64,000 nt of DNA from a bacterium (GTDB lineage: Bacteria > Myxococcota_A > Bradymonadia > UBA7976 > UBA1532). The notes below the pieces were generated by a model that made no database searches, was not told the origin of the DNA, and saw nothing but the letters and a program-made list of their open reading frames with translations. Below, piece by piece: positions 24,282-36,444 of this stretch. Every line of letters begins with the position of its first letter. Position 1 is the stretch's first letter. The DNA lies in assembly GCA_030427205.1 (NCBI GenBank), contig JAUHXC010000006.1, forward strand, positions 1 through 64,000, given 5' to 3'. A program made the position numbers and the translations under genes.

Positions 24282-27002
24282 TCAGCGGGCGAAGGTCGGG
24301 CGGATGAGCCGGCGCTTCTGCGGACCGTCGCCGGGCGGCGTGCGCACCATGCGGAAGCCGGCGCGCAGGTCGGGCACCCCGCGGCTCACCGCCTCGCGGT
24401 GGGTCACTCGGCAGCCGACGTCGGTCGTCGTGGTGTAGTTGCCGCCCTTGAGCACCCGCAGCGTCGCGTCCGCCGCGAAGGCGCTGTCGGTGTACTCGCT
24501 CACGCAGCCGGCCATGTCCAGCAGCCCGTACGGCGACATGTCGGTGGGGAAGAGCCCCACCCGCTCGGGCGTCGGCCGCCCCGCGCGGGAGTCGGCCATC
24601 TTGCAGAACAGCGCGTCGAAGCGGTTGCCCCAGGGGTAGAGCCGGCCGTCGGTGCCGCGGGCCGCCTTCTCCCACTCGGCTTCCGTGGGCAGGCGCACCG
24701 GCTGGCCCGAGACCTTGGCATACCAGTTACAAAAAGCCTCGGCGTCGTCGAAGCTGACCCCCAGCACCGGCCAGTAGGCCTCCCAGCGCATGCCCTCGCT
24801 GTCGACCGGCGGGATCCGCCAGCGCCCGTCGGGGCCGCGATCCCACAGATGGCCCGAATGGGCCTTCAGCCGGGGCAGGCGGGCCCGGGCGTGCTCAGGG
24901 TCGTCGGCGTCGATCGCCTGGATGAACGCCAGATATTCGCCGCAGGTGACCGGGTAGCGCGCCACGAAGAGGTCGTCGACCTCCACCCGCCGACGATGGC
25001 GAGCCGAGGTGCACGCCGGATCACCGCCCATCACGAACGGCCCGCCGGGCACGTAGAGGAAGTGGTCGCCGATCTCGGCCGGGGTGAACAGCCGGGCGCC
25101 GATGTCGAGCAGCTCGCCGCGCTCGACGTGCACCGGGTAGACCGACGGGCGGTAGCCGTCGAGTTCGAGGGTCAGCAGCCAGTCGCCCTCGGCGAGCGGT
25201 ACGTTGTTGAGCGGCGTCGTGCCCAGCTCTTCGTCCATGAGGGTCGTCTGCCGCAGGTCGACCTCCATGTAGCGCGCGGCGATCACCCGAGCGCCTGCGG
25301 GCCGGGTGCGCACCACCAGCCGGCCCTCGCCTTTGAGCTGCTCGTCGAGCAGCCCGCGGTTGTGGGCCTCGACCAGCCCGCGATAGTAGATCGCCGCGCC
25401 GTCGTCGCCGCTGGCCTCCGCCTCGCGCAGCTTGACCCAGTACAGCCGGGCCAGCTCGTTGCTCGCCGCGTCGTTGTCCGGGTCGAAGCCCACCGCCGCC
25501 ATCAGCGACTGCACCGCGGCGCTGAACTGCTGATGCATGCGCAGCTCGGCCTCGGCCACCGCCGCCTGGCGGGCCCACAGCGGGCGCTTGTGCTCCAGCG
25601 GCGCGTGCCCCTCGACCTGCCACTCCAGCTCGAGCAGCGCCTCGCGGGCGTCCTCGAGCTCGGCCCGGGCCCGCTGGAAGCCTTCGACCCGGTCGAGGCC
25701 CTCGGCCAGCTTCTCCTCCGACATGCGGCTGCGCCGGTCGAGGTCTTCGACGCCCGACAGGTACTGCTCGAGATCGTCGAGGATGGCCTTGACCGTCTGG
25801 TAGCGCTCCCGCGGGCGCTTGGCGAGGCACTTGAGGCAGATCGCCTCGAGCGCCGGCGACGGCGGGTTCTCCGGGTTGCGCTGCGACGGCGGCACCGGGG
25901 CCTGGGTGATGACCGCCTTGAGGGTCTCCTTGAAGTTGCGCCCGCGGAAAGGCGGGCGATACGCCAGGATCTCGTAGAGCAGCGCGCCCAGCGAGTAGAT
26001 GTCGGAGCGCTCGTCGACCCGGTTGACCTTGCCCGCCGCCTGCTCCGGCGGCATGTAGGCCGGCGTGCCGGTGACCAGCCCCATCATGGTGGCGTCGTCC
26101 GACTGGCTGCGCGAGGTCGAGACCCGATCGTCGGTGGGCAGCTCTTCCTCGCGACCGAGCACCTTGGCCACCCCCCAGTCGAGCACGAGGGTCTCGCCAT
26201 AGTCGCCGACCATGACGTTGCTCGATTTGATGTCGCGGTGGATGACCCCCCGGCTGTGGGCGAAGCCGATGGCCATGCACACCTGCTGGAAGACCGTCAG
26301 CAGGCGGGTCCGGCTGAAGGCCTCGACCGTCTCGGGGTCGCGGGCGCGCAGCCGCTTGACGACGTCCTTGAGGGTGCGCCCCTGCACCAGCTTCATCGTG
26401 AAGAAGACCTCGCCCCCGCTGAAGTAGCCGAAGTCGTGCACCGGCACGATGTTCGGGTGCTCCAGCTGAGCGGTGATCTGCGCCTCTTCGACGAACTTCT
26501 TGAGCACGTAGTCCGAGACCTGCGACCCCTCGATGAGGGTCTTCATGACCAGCGTGCGCATCAGCTCGCGGTCGCGCACCACGTGGATGCAGCCGACGCC
26601 GCCGCGGGCGAGCTCGTCCTCCATGGCGTAGCGCTCGGGCGGCCGCGACTCGCCCTCGGTGCCGCCGCGCAGGGCGGCGACCCGGCGCAGGGCCTGGTCG
26701 TCGGTCTCGGGCGCGGCGGGCCGCAGGCCGTGATTCCAGCCGCCGGCGCTGCCGATCGTGCTGCCGAGCGTGCTGCCGGTCGAGTGCTCGCCCACCGACT
26801 CGTCCGCCGACGGGTGGCTGGCGTCGTGGCCGCGGGACGGGGGAGGCGGCGGCAGCCCGACATCGATGAGCCCCCGCTCGCGCAGCAGCGCCAGCAGCTC
26901 GTCACGCCGTCCGCCGGCGATCAGCCGCTGGCAGAGATCGTCGAGCAGCGCGGGCGCGTCGCCGCCGGCCGCCGCTTGTCGAATCAGGTGCGCGAGATTC
27001 AT
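24282..27002 (-). CDS. Ser/Thr protein kinase fused to a C-terminal FGE-sulfatase-type domain
   Basis: A 906-residue cytosolic protein. Residues 1-50 are a helical lead and 51-115 a serine/proline linker. The kinase domain (about 123-410) is complete: [12 protein letters not shown] loop, lysine in [21 protein letters not shown] in place of DFG and a P-E-Q activation end. A helical, coiled region follows (about 420-560), then a short beta module and the FGE/SUMF1 domain (about 640-895: [58 protein letters not shown]). The copper-binding cysteine pair of true formylglycine enzymes was not seen, so this is more likely a binding domain as in other bacterial kinase-FGE fusions. Confidence 0.93.
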   Translation of the reverse strand: MNLAHLIRQAAAGGDAPALLDDLCQRLIAGGRRDELLALLRERGLIDVGLPPPPPSRGHDASHPSADESVGEHSTGSTLGSTIGSAGGWNHGLRPAAPETDDQALRRVAALRGGTEGESRPPERYAMEDELARGGVGCIHVVRDRELMRTLVMKTLIEGSQVSDYVLKKFVEEAQITAQLEHPNIVPVHDFGYFSGGEVFFTMKLVQGRTLKDVVKRLRARDPETVEAFSRTRLLTVFQQVCMAIGFAHSRGVIHRDIKSSNVMVGDYGETLVLDWGVAKVLGREEELPTDDRVSTSRSQSDDATMMGLVTGTPAYMPPEQAAGKVNRVDERSDIYSLGALLYEILAYRPPFRGRNFKETLKAVITQAPVPPSQRNPENPPSPALEAICLKCLAKRPRERYQTVKAILDDLEQYLSGVEDLDRRSRMSEEKLAEGLDRVEGFQRARAELEDAREALLELEWQVEGHAPLEHKRPLWARQAAVAEAELRMHQQFSAAVQSLMAAVGFDPDNDAASNELARLYWVKLREAEASGDDGAAIYYRGLVEAHNRGLLDEQLKGEGRLVVRTRPAGARVIAARYMEVDLRQTTLMDEELGTTPLNNVPLAEGDWLLTLELDGYRPSVYPVHVERGELLDIGARLFTPAEIGDHFLYVPGGPFVMGGDPACTSARHRRRVEVDDLFVARYPVTCGEYLAFIQAIDADDPEHARARLPRLKAHSGHLWDRGPDGRWRIPPVDSEGMRWEAYWPVLGVSFDDAEAFCNWYAKVSGQPVRLPTEAEWEKAARGTDGRLYPWGNRFDALFCKMADSRAGRPTPERVGLFPTDMSPYGLLDMAGCVSEYTDSAFAADATLRVLKGGNYTTTTDVGCRVTHREAVSRGVPDLRAGFRMVRTPPGDGPQKRRLIRPTFAR

Positions 27003-27197
27003 GGTGGGGATCGCATCGGCGTGATCGGAACCCGGCGACGCTAGCCCGCGCCGGCAGCACCGTCAAGTCGGCCGCCGCTGCCCCGCGGGCCGCCGTTGCG
27101 GCTCAGAGGCCCGTGTGCTAATCAACCGCGGTTCGGCTGCCGCCGGGCACTCTCGAACCGCTCGGTACGTCCGGGCCGCACAACGGTCGCCTGCTCA

Positions 27198-28046
27198 ATG
27201 TATACCCTGTTCCTCGCCATCGGCGTCGGCCTGTTCATCGCCCTCGCGCCGCTGCCCTTCGGTATCTCCGCCGGCTACACGGTGATCCCCGGCCTGCTCG
27301 TCGGCGTCTTCGCCTTCGTCTGGATGAACCGCCGCATCGCCAAGCGGGTCGAGGCGGTCACCCAGGCCGCCGACGCCGAGATGGCCAAGATGCAGCAGTT
27401 CGCCCAGCGCGGGCCGCAGGGGCAGGCGGGCATGCTGCGCTGCATCGACCAGAGCGTGGCCATCCTCGAGAAGGGCTTCGCCTTCCAGAAGTGGCAGGTG
27501 GGCATCGGCACGATGCTCAACGCGCGCATCGGCATGCTGCTGTACACCAAGTGGCTGCTCGGCCAGCAGCTCAAGTCCGCCGGCCGCAAAGTCGAAGGCG
27601 CCGGGCTCGCCGCGGCGATCCCCTACCTCGAGAAGAGCCGTATCAAGGGGGCCAAGGCCAAGCTGCTCGCCGCCCTCTGGCCAGCGTGGGCCATGCTCGC
27701 GGTGGCCTACTATAAGAGCAACAAAGACCTCGATCGCGGGCTCGCGGTGCTCGAAGACACCCAGAAGATCGCCAAGAAGCACGGCATCGTCTGGTCGCTG
27801 CACGCCTGGCTGCTCGCCAAGGAGAAGCGCACCGACGAGGCGATCGACGTGCTCGCTCGGGGCAAGGACGCCGCCTCCGACGACCAGAACATCGTCGCGA
27901 ACCTGCAGCTGCTGCAGAACGGCAAGAAGATGCAGATGCGGGGCTACGGCGAGAGCTGGTACCAGTTCGGCCTCGAGCGGCCCAAGATGGCCGCCAATCA
28001 GATGCGCATGGGCCACCCGCGCATGCGCGGCGGGCGACGCCGATGA
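27198..28046 (+). CDS. membrane-anchored TPR-like protein
   Basis: A 282-residue protein. Two membrane helices lie at the N-terminus (MYTLFLAIGVGLFIALAPL and YTVIPGLLVGVFAFVWMN), followed by a soluble helical part with tetratricopeptide-like pairs (AGMLRCIDQSVAILEKGFAF, ALWPAWAMLAVAYYKSNKDLD, DEAIDVLARGKDAASDDQNI). The C-terminus is basic and methionine-rich. ATG 27198 is preferred because it begins the first membrane helix; there is no clear Shine-Dalgarno. It is divergent from the kinase-FGE gene and ends 15 bases before the next kinase gene, so it is probably in an operon with that kinase and the sigma54 activator. It may be a docking protein for kinase complexes; this is inferred. Confidence 0.82.
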   Translation: MYTLFLAIGVGLFIALAPLPFGISAGYTVIPGLLVGVFAFVWMNRRIAKRVEAVTQAADAEMAKMQQFAQRGPQGQAGMLRCIDQSVAILEKGFAFQKWQVGIGTMLNARIGMLLYTKWLLGQQLKSAGRKVEGAGLAAAIPYLEKSRIKGAKAKLLAALWPAWAMLAVAYYKSNKDLDRGLAVLEDTQKIAKKHGIVWSLHAWLLAKEKRTDEAIDVLARGKDAASDDQNIVANLQLLQNGKKMQMRGYGESWYQFGLERPKMAANQMRMGHPRMRGGRRR

Positions 28047-28061
28047 GCGCCCGGTGAATCG

Positions 28062-30499
28062 GTGAGCACCCCCACAGACCGCCTCGGCCGCTATCGGCTG
28101 ATCCGACGCCTCGCGGCGGGCGGCATGGGCGAGGTGTACCTCGCCGAGGTCGAGGGGGCGGCCAACTTCACCAAGCGGGTGGCGATCAAGCGCATCCTGC
28201 CCCACCTCGCCGAAGACAGCGGCTTCGTGCGCAAGTTCATCGACGAGGCGCACCTGATGGTGCAGCTGCACCACGGCAACATCGTGCCGGTGCTCGAGCT
28301 CGCCGACGACGGCGGCGAGCTGTACATCGTCATGGAGTACCTGCCCGGCCGCGACCTCAAGACGGTCATCCGCCGGCAGCGGGCCGACCGGGCGCAGATG
28401 CCCGTCGATCTGGCGGTGTGGCTGGTGGGCGAGGTGCTCGCCGGGCTCGACTACGCCCACCGCAAGCGCGGGCCCGACGGCGAGCTGTTGGGGGTGGTGC
28501 ACCGCGACGTCAGCCCGTCGAACGTCTGTTTGGGGGCCGGCGGCGAGGTGAAGCTCGTCGACTTCGGCATCGCTCGGGCCCGGGGCGGGCTGCACCAGAG
28601 CATCTCGGGCACGCTGCAGGGCAAGTTCGTCTACATGAGCCCGGAGCAGGCCGACGGCCGGGCGGTGGACGCCCGCAGCGACGTCTTCAGCGCGGGGCTG
28701 GTGCTCTACGAGCTGCTGACCGACAGCCGGCCCTTCGAAGGAGACACCGAGACCGAGACCCTGCGCCGGGTGCGGCAGTGCGTCGTCGAGCCGCCCTCGA
28801 CCCTGCGGGCGGAGGTCTCGCCGGCGCTCGACGCCATCGTGATGAAGGCGCTCGCCGCCGATCCCGACGACCGCTACGCCACCGCCGCCGAGATGCGCCG
28901 GGCGCTGGCCCATCACCTCGCGGTGAGCGGCAGCGAGGCCGACGCCGAGTCGCTCAGCCACCATCTGGCGGCGATCTTCGTCGAGGGCGTCGTGCCCAAG
29001 GCCGAGCCCGCGCCGCGCTCGTTCGACGACGCGCTGCTGATGCAGCTGGGCACCGGCTCGGCGTCGTCCGACGGCACCCGGACCGCCAGCGCGCCAGCCG
29101 GGGGCGCGGCGGGCGCGCTGGCCGCCATCGGCGGGACCCGTACCCCGACGCCGTTCGCGCGCACCGCCGGGTCGAACCGCTCGGCCCCCAGCGGATCGGG
29201 CACCCCGCGGCGGCGGGCCGGCGACCGCGTCGACGAGGGCGTGAGCCGGCCCGAGGGCCATGGCTATACGCCGGCTGCGGGCTACCCGCCGCAATCGGGC
29301 GCGCACGCTGCGGTCAGCGACAGCCACCCGGCGGTCAGCGGCAGCCACCCCGCCTTCAGCGACAGCCACCGCATCCCGCCGTCCGCCGGGCACCCCGTCG
29401 CCGAGCTGCGCCCCGACCTGCTGTCGGGCGGACACCCCGCCGCAGCCCCGCGCAGCGGCGGCCGTCGGCGCTGGGTCGTGCTGGGTCTGCTCCTGGGCCT
29501 GGGCCTCGCCGCGGCGCTGACCCTCTGGCCCCGCGGCGCGCGGCTCGACCCCATCGTCGAACCCGCCGGGCTCGACGCGGTCATCGAGGTCGACGGCGCC
29601 CGCCTCGGCGACGGTACGCGCCTGCAGGCCGGGCGCACCTACAAGGTGTGCGCCACCGCGCCGGGCCACGCCCCCGACTGCCGCCAGATCACTCTCGCCG
29701 CCGGCGCCAACCAGCCCCGGCTGCGGCCGGCGCCGCGGCCGACGCTCGATCCGGTGATCGAGCCGGCGGCCATGCGCTCGGTGGCCCGGGTGCTGCTCGA
29801 AGGGGTCGCCGTCGAGCGGCTGCCGTTCGTCGTCGAGCCGGGGCGCACCTACAAGGTCTGCGTCGAAGCGGACGGCCATCGACCCGCGTGCCAGATGCTC
29901 ACCGCCGAAGACGGGGTCAACGCGCCGCGCTTCGTGCTCGAGCCGCTGCCCGACGCCGGGGCCGTCGACGCCGGGCTGCGCGCCGCCGCGCCGCCCGACG
30001 CCGGGGTACCCGACGCCGCGCCGGCCCGGACGCCGGTCCGCCCGCCGACCCGCCCGCGGGTGCGCCACGCCACGCTGACCAGCGACGTGCCCGCCCGGAT
30101 CTACAAGGGCGGCGAGCTGCTCGGCCCGACGCCGCAGCGGGTGCGCGTCGGCCCGCGGGCGGTGACCTATACCCTCGAAGCCGACGGCCGGATGAGCGCG
30201 CGCCGCACCATCCCCGCCAACCACCGCGGCGGCACGGTGAAGGTCGAGCTGCCGCTGCCGGCCTATCTCACATTGCGGGCGGTGCCCGCCGCCTCCGAGA
30301 TCGTGCTCGACGGCAAAGTCGTGGGGGTCGGGGTCCTGACCCGGTTTCGCGTGGCGCCCGGAGCGCATACTCTGCTCATCCGGCACGCGTACGACGGGCG
30401 CAGCGGGCAATATGGCCCCGAGCGCATCCGCCTCGAGCCGGGCGAAGAGCTCAACCTGAAACAGATCCGCGTGCCGCTCGGCGGCGCAGGAGGACCGCG

Positions 30500-30503
<4 letters not shown>
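28062..30503 (+). CDS. transmembrane Ser/Thr protein kinase with PEGA-like extracytoplasmic repeats
   Basis: An 813-residue protein from GTG 28062. The kinase domain (residues 10-285) has every catalytic element: LAAGGMGEVYLAEV loop, VAIKRI lysine, HRDVSPSNVCL, DFGIAR, and APE-like MSPEQ. A long proline/serine/alanine linker (290-465) leads to one membrane helix (WVVLGLLLGLGLAAALTLW, near 468-490). Outside lie repeats with the shared motif AGRTYKVCATAPGHAPDC and PGRTYKVCVEADGHRPAC, each with a cysteine pair, then a PEGA-type segment (ARIYKGGELLGPTPQRVRVG, AYLTLRAVPAASEIVLDGK). The stop codon overlaps the GTG of the FHA-sigma54 gene, so kinase and regulator are made together. Confidence 0.93.
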
Positions 30504-31894
<1,391 letters not shown>

Positions 31895-31906
31895 GCCGAG
31901 GCCCGC

Positions 31907-32656
31907 TCACGGCTTCGGCTGGACCGGCGCGGCGTTGAACTTCGACTCGAAGTCGCTCTTGCGGGTGTGGCAGCCGGCGCAGGTGCCGATCAGCTCGGCG
32001 AAGACCGCCGCCCGGGTATCCTGACCCGCCGCGTTGGCCTCGACCGCCAGCCGGCCGATCTGGTGCAGCCGGTCGATCAGCGGTGCGGTCTCGGGGCCGG
32101 CCCCGAAGGGCTCGAGGTGCTGCGGCTCGAGCTGATGCTCCGAGAGCGCGTCGGCCCCCGTCTTCCAGTCCTGCCACGACGGCCGCACCAGCCCGTCCCA
32201 CAGCTTCGCGGTGGCCCAGTGATGGCGCTGCATGTGCCCCTGGTGGTCGGCGGCCTCGGTCGGTGGACCCATGGGCGAGGGCGCGAGCTGCGTATCGTGG
32301 GCCGCGTGGCAGGCGCCGCAGGCCAGGGCGACCTCGGCGACCGCGTGGCTCGCCTGCTGCAGCGTGCGGGCGTCGCCGGCGCGGCGGGCGGCGTGATTCA
32401 TGCGCTCGACGAACGGTGCGGCGCTCGGCGGCAGCGCGGCGTGCTGCTCGTGGTCGCCGAGGCCGTCGGTGGGCCGGTCGAGCAGCGAGAGGTTGCCGCT
32501 GACCACCACCTCGCGCAGGGCGATCGCGTGGGCGTAGTGGGTGAACATGTGCCGCTGCACGCTCTCCGGCGGTGGGGCCTCTTCGGCGACCGGGGCCTCG
32601 GGCGAGCCTCCGCAGGCGAGCAGAAGCAGGGCGAGCAAGGTGAACGCGCGACGCAT
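31907..32656 (-). CDS. diheme c-type cytochrome lipoprotein
   Basis: A 249-residue protein with lipobox LLLLACGG. Two haem c motifs are present: CGACH (near residue 112) and CAGCH (near 222), each inside a helical bundle half with RMNHAARRAGDAR and LHQIGRLAVEANA, so the protein looks like a tandem cytochrome c-prime-type or multi-haem redox carrier. Histidine-rich segments (MFTHYAHAIALRE, HMQRHHWATAKLW) may give axial ligands. It is convergent with the FHA-sigma54 gene, 12 bases apart. A periplasmic electron carrier or sensor role is likely; a link to the respiratory operon 8 kb away is inference. Confidence 0.88.
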   Translation of the reverse strand: MRRAFTLLALLLLACGGSPEAPVAEEAPPPESVQRHMFTHYAHAIALREVVVSGNLSLLDRPTDGLGDHEQHAALPPSAAPFVERMNHAARRAGDARTLQQASHAVAEVALACGACHAAHDTQLAPSPMGPPTEAADHQGHMQRHHWATAKLWDGLVRPSWQDWKTGADALSEHQLEPQHLEPFGAGPETAPLIDRLHQIGRLAVEANAAGQDTRAAVFAELIGTCAGCHTRKSDFESKFNAAPVQPKP

Positions 32657-32744
32657 GTGGACTCCTCGCGGTCGGTGCGGCGGCGTCTCTCGCAGGGATC
32701 GTGCCGCTGTCGGCGGGCGCCCGAGCTGTCTGTTCGTGGTTGTA

Positions 32745-32783
32745 CGGTAACGTTGGGCCGGATCGATTCAGCGCATGTTACCG
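32745..32783. promoter_or_regulatory. inverted repeat in the spacer between the cytochrome and BY-kinase genes
   Basis: CGGTAAC (32745-32751) and GTTACCG (32777-32783) form perfect 7-bp arms 25 bases apart in the 205-base spacer. The sequence lies downstream of the BY-kinase stop and upstream of the diheme-cytochrome start, so it could be an operator or a weak terminator. Confidence 0.3.
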
Positions 32784-32861
32784 ATTCTGCACGTTGCCGC
32801 CGCGCGTTCGACCGGGGCTGCCGTCGCGGACGGACGAATGACGGGCGGGCGCAGCGGGCGA

Positions 32862-35012
32862 TCAGCTCTCGCTCTGGATCGCCTCGCCCGGCTCGGCCGA
32901 CGAATAGTAGTAGCGGTACTGCCCGTAGCCGCCGCGGGTCACGTCCACGTCGTTGAGCAGCGCGCCGAGGATGTTGACGTTGACCGTGCGCAGCAGCGTC
33001 GCCGCCTTGTCGAGCATCGGGCGGCGGGTCTCGCCGGCGCGCACGACGAGCAGCGTGCCGTCCACCTGCTGCCCCAGGATCTGCGCGTCGGTCACCGCCA
33101 CCACCGGCGGGCTGTCGAAGATGACCCGGTCGTAGGTCTCGAGCAGCCGCTCGAGCGCCCGGCGGAAGCCGCGGGTATGCAGCAGCTCGCTGGGGTTGGG
33201 GGGCAGGGGACCGCTGCACAGCACGTCGAGGTCTTCGACGCCGGTCGGCCGCACCAGCCGGTCGATGGCGTGGTCCGGGTCGAGGATGAGGTTGGTCAGC
33301 CCGCGGTCGTTATCGGCGTCGAAGATCTTGTGCAGCCGCGGCCGGCGCAGGTCGCTGTCGACGAGCAGCGTGCGGCTGCCCGACATCGCCATCGTCGCGC
33401 CGATGTTCACGCAGGTGGTGGTCTTGCCCTCGCGGGGGCCGGCGCTGGTGATCATCATCGAGCGCAGCTCGCGCTCGCTGGCCATGAACAACAGGTTGGT
33501 GCGGATGGTGCGCACGCACTCCGCCGCGGTGCTGTTGGGGTTGTCGAGCACGTAGCGGTCGGTATCCCGGCCCTGGCCCTTGAACAGGCTGGTGGGCTGC
33601 ACCTGCGGGATGACCCCGAGGAAGGTCAGCCCGTAGTGCTCGACCTGCTCCTGGCTCTTGACCGAGTTGTCGAGCCGCTCGACGAGCAGCACCAGCGCCA
33701 GCCCGCCGATGACCGAGAGCACCAGCGCCACCGCGAGGTTGACCGAGAGCCGCGGCGAGACGGGGGCCTGCGGCACCAGCGCCGCGTCGAGCGCGCTGAC
33801 GTTGTTGGTGCGGGTCTGCGCCTGCAGCTCGGCCTCGGTGATGCGGTCGAGCATGCGCGCCTGCAGGCCCTTCTTCTTCTCGACCTCGGTGGCCAGCGCC
33901 TTGTAGCCCGCCTCGAACGCCTGCAGGCCCTGATAGGCCTGCTCCAGCCGCTCGACGCTGCGCTTCGCCTCGGCCTCGGCCTGCTCGGCGGCGGCCAGCC
34001 GGCGCTTCATCGCGGTGCGGATGCCGCCGACCTCTTTGGCCAGCGCGGCGTCGACCCGCTCGAGCTTGTCGTCGAGCACCTGCACGTCGGGGTGGGTCTC
34101 GAGGTAGCGCTTGAGCAGGTCGCGGCGCTCGTTCTGCAGGGCGATGCGCTGCTCCTTGAGCCGCTGCACCAGCCCGTTCTCCAAGACCTCGTCGATGCCG
34201 CTCTCGGCGTCGCGCAGGTCGAGCCTGCGCACCTGGGCGTAGCGCGCCTCGACGTCGGCGGTCTCGCTCTCCCGCTGGCGCAGCTGGCGGCGGGCGTCCT
34301 GCACCTCGAGGCCGGCGAGGTGCTGCTGCTCGGCGAGGGTCGAGCCGAGGATGTCGTGCTCGCGCTTGAAGGCGAGCAGCTTGCGCTCGGCTTCGGCCAC
34401 CTGCGCTTCGAGGTCGGCGGCCTGATCCCTGAGCCACTTCGCGGCGTCGCCGGCGGTGTCGATCTTGCGCTCGAGGTTGCGGTCGGCATAGGCCTCGGCC
34501 ACCGCGTCGGCGATGCGCGCCGCCCGCTCGGGGTCGGGGTCGCGCACCTTGATGAGCACGTTGCGGCTGTCGGCGACCGGGTCGACCGAGACCCGCCGCA
34601 CCAGCACCGCGACCGGGTCTGTGCCCGCCAGCTTCTTCGCCCGCTCGGCCTCGTCTTCGATGCGGGTGACCCCGAGGAAGTCGAGGTCGTGGCTCAGCCC
34701 GAGGCGGTCGACGACGATGCGCGCCACCGCCCGGCTCTTGATGATGCGGTACTGGGTCTCGAAGAACTCCCGGGTATTCCAGCTGTTGCCGGTGCCCAGG
34801 CTGATGACCTCGCCGCTGCCCCCGGCCAGGTAGCGCGGGGCGGCGAGGTCGATGATGATCTCCGTCGAGGCCTCGTAGATCCGCGGCTGCTGGCGGGTGA
34901 AGACGACGGTGGCGGTGAGCACGAGGCCGCCGAAGACGAGCAGCAGGTACTTGTGCTTCCAGACGATGGCGGCCCACGCCGAGAGGGTGGCGTCCTCGCG
35001 CTCACCCAGCAT
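32862..35012 (-). CDS. polysaccharide co-polymerase/BY-kinase (Wzc-like)
   Basis: A 716-residue inner-membrane protein controlling exopolysaccharide chain length. It has a Wzz-type front (membrane helix YLLLVFGGLVLTATVVFT), a long periplasmic coiled coil (about 190-420), a second helix (VNLAVALVLSVIGGLALVLL) and a cytosolic tyrosine kinase with Walker A SAGPREGKTTT, Walker A' LLVDSDLRRPR and Walker B VIFDSPP. The C-terminus is a tyrosine cluster, YGQYRYYYSS, the autophosphorylation tail. It is the last gene of a three-gene unit (epimerase, UDP-sugar dehydrogenase, this gene), 24 bases from the dehydrogenase. No Wza-like export protein or glycosyltransferase is in the window, so the main cluster must be elsewhere. 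Confidence 0.95.
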   Translation of the reverse strand: MLGEREDATLSAWAAIVWKHKYLLLVFGGLVLTATVVFTRQQPRIYEASTEIIIDLAAPRYLAGGSGEVISLGTGNSWNTREFFETQYRIIKSRAVARIVVDRLGLSHDLDFLGVTRIEDEAERAKKLAGTDPVAVLVRRVSVDPVADSRNVLIKVRDPDPERAARIADAVAEAYADRNLERKIDTAGDAAKWLRDQAADLEAQVAEAERKLLAFKREHDILGSTLAEQQHLAGLEVQDARRQLRQRESETADVEARYAQVRRLDLRDAESGIDEVLENGLVQRLKEQRIALQNERRDLLKRYLETHPDVQVLDDKLERVDAALAKEVGGIRTAMKRRLAAAEQAEAEAKRSVERLEQAYQGLQAFEAGYKALATEVEKKKGLQARMLDRITEAELQAQTRTNNVSALDAALVPQAPVSPRLSVNLAVALVLSVIGGLALVLLVERLDNSVKSQEQVEHYGLTFLGVIPQVQPTSLFKGQGRDTDRYVLDNPNSTAAECVRTIRTNLLFMASERELRSMMITSAGPREGKTTTCVNIGATMAMSGSRTLLVDSDLRRPRLHKIFDADNDRGLTNLILDPDHAIDRLVRPTGVEDLDVLCSGPLPPNPSELLHTRGFRRALERLLETYDRVIFDSPPVVAVTDAQILGQQVDGTLLVVRAGETRRPMLDKAATLLRTVNVNILGALLNDVDVTRGGYGQYRYYYSSAEPGEAIQSES

Positions 35013-35036
35013 GGCGTTGGTCCATCCGTCGGGGCA

Positions 35037-36353
35037 TCAGAGCTTGACCACCTTGGGGTCTTCCCGGCCGAGCAGGCCGGTGAGGTTGCGGGTGTCGACC
35101 ACCCGCTGAGCGCGCTTCACGATGCGCTCGGCGTCGAAGTAGGTGTGGTCGGTCACGATGACGACGCAATCGTAGTCGCCGAGCCGATCGTAGTCGAGTT
35201 CGACCGATTCGAGCCGCGAGCCCTCGCCGTGGTGCCCCAGGGCCATCGCCGGCACGAAGTCGTCGTGGTAGCTGACGTCGCCGCCGCGGCCGAGCAGGCC
35301 CTCGATGATCGGCACCGCCGGGCTCTCGCGCCAGTCGGTGATGTCGCGCTTGTAGGCCGCGCCGAGCACCAGGATCTTCGAGCCCTTGATCGGCTTCATG
35401 TCGTCGTTGAGCGCGTAGGCGACCCGGTCGACGACGTGCTCGGGCATCGAGCCGTTGACCTCGTCGGCCAACTCGATGAACCGGGTGCGGTAGTTGAGGG
35501 TGCGCAGCTTCCAGCTGAGGTAGTGCGGGTCGATGGGGATGCAGTGCCCGCCGAGGCCGGGGCCGGGCCAGAACGGCATGAAGCCGAAGGGCTTGGTGGC
35601 CGCGGCCTTGACGACCTCCCAGATGTCGAGGCCCAGCTTGTTGGCCACGATGGCCATCTCGTTGACCAGCCCGATGTTGATCGCGCGGAAGGTATTCTCG
35701 AGCAGCTTGGCCATCTCGGCGGCGGTGGGGCTCGACACCGGCACGACGGTCTCGACGGCAGCGGCGTAGAGCTGCGCGCCGGCCTCGGTGCAGCGCGGGG
35801 TCAGCCCGCCGACCACCTTGGGGGTATTGTGCACCTGCCAGGTCTGGTTGCCCGGGTCGATGCGCTCGGGGCTGAAGACCAGGTGGAAGTCTACTCCGGC
35901 CTCGAGGCCCGATTGCTCCAACTCGGGGGCGGCGACCTCGACGGTGGTGCCGGGGTAGGTGGTCGACTCGAGCACCACCAACTGCCCCTTCTGCAGGTGC
36001 TTCGCCACCTCGCGGGTGGCCGACAGCAGGTAGGTCAGGTCGGGCTCGCGGGTCTTGTTCAGCGGCGTCGGCACGCAGACGGTGATGGCGTCGCAGGTGG
36101 CCAGCTCGGCGAAGTCGGCGGTGGCCGAGAGCTTGCCGGCCTCGACCAGTCGGGCGATGATTTCGCCTTCGACGTCGGGGATATAGCTCTCGCCGTTATT
36201 GACCGACTCGATCTTGCGCGCGTCGACCTCGAACCCGACGACGGTGTAGCCGGCCTCGGCGAACTCGGCGGCGAGGGGCAGGCCGACGTAGCCCAGCCCG
36301 ATGATGCCCACCCGGGCGTCGCGGGCGGCCAGCTTGGTCAACAGATCGGTCAT
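35037..36353 (-). CDS. UDP-N-acetylhexosamine/UDP-sugar 6-dehydrogenase
   Basis: A 438-residue NAD-dependent nucleotide-sugar dehydrogenase, oxidising the sugar C6 to a uronic acid. Markers are the Rossmann start VGIIGLGYVGLPLAAEFAEAG, the ESTTYPGTT turn, FSPERIDPG, the substrate loop NTFRAINIGLVNEMA and the catalytic cysteine in GPGLGGHCIPIDPHYL. The HCIPIDP form is nearer to WbpA/WecC-type UDP-GlcNAc or UDP-ManNAc enzymes than to UDP-glucose dehydrogenase. It follows the epimerase gene by 91 bases and precedes the BY-kinase gene by 24. The product would feed N-acetylated uronic acids to a surface polysaccharide. Confidence 0.94.
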   Translation of the reverse strand: MTDLLTKLAARDARVGIIGLGYVGLPLAAEFAEAGYTVVGFEVDARKIESVNNGESYIPDVEGEIIARLVEAGKLSATADFAELATCDAITVCVPTPLNKTREPDLTYLLSATREVAKHLQKGQLVVLESTTYPGTTVEVAAPELEQSGLEAGVDFHLVFSPERIDPGNQTWQVHNTPKVVGGLTPRCTEAGAQLYAAAVETVVPVSSPTAAEMAKLLENTFRAINIGLVNEMAIVANKLGLDIWEVVKAAATKPFGFMPFWPGPGLGGHCIPIDPHYLSWKLRTLNYRTRFIELADEVNGSMPEHVVDRVAYALNDDMKPIKGSKILVLGAAYKRDITDWRESPAVPIIEGLLGRGGDVSYHDDFVPAMALGHHGEGSRLESVELDYDRLGDYDCVVIVTDHTYFDAERIVKRAQRVVDTRNLTGLLGREDPKVVKL

Positions 36354-36444
36354 GTCGTACTCCGAAAACGGGCCGGATGAGGCGGCCGTGAAACGGGGGC
36401 GCAGCTAGCAAATCGCATGCCGGGCTGGCGGGGCGCGCCGCGGC

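Noticed and set aside
32775..36380. A 1201-codon open frame on the plus strand
   Set aside because: It is antisense to the BY-kinase and dehydrogenase genes and has no recognisable domain.
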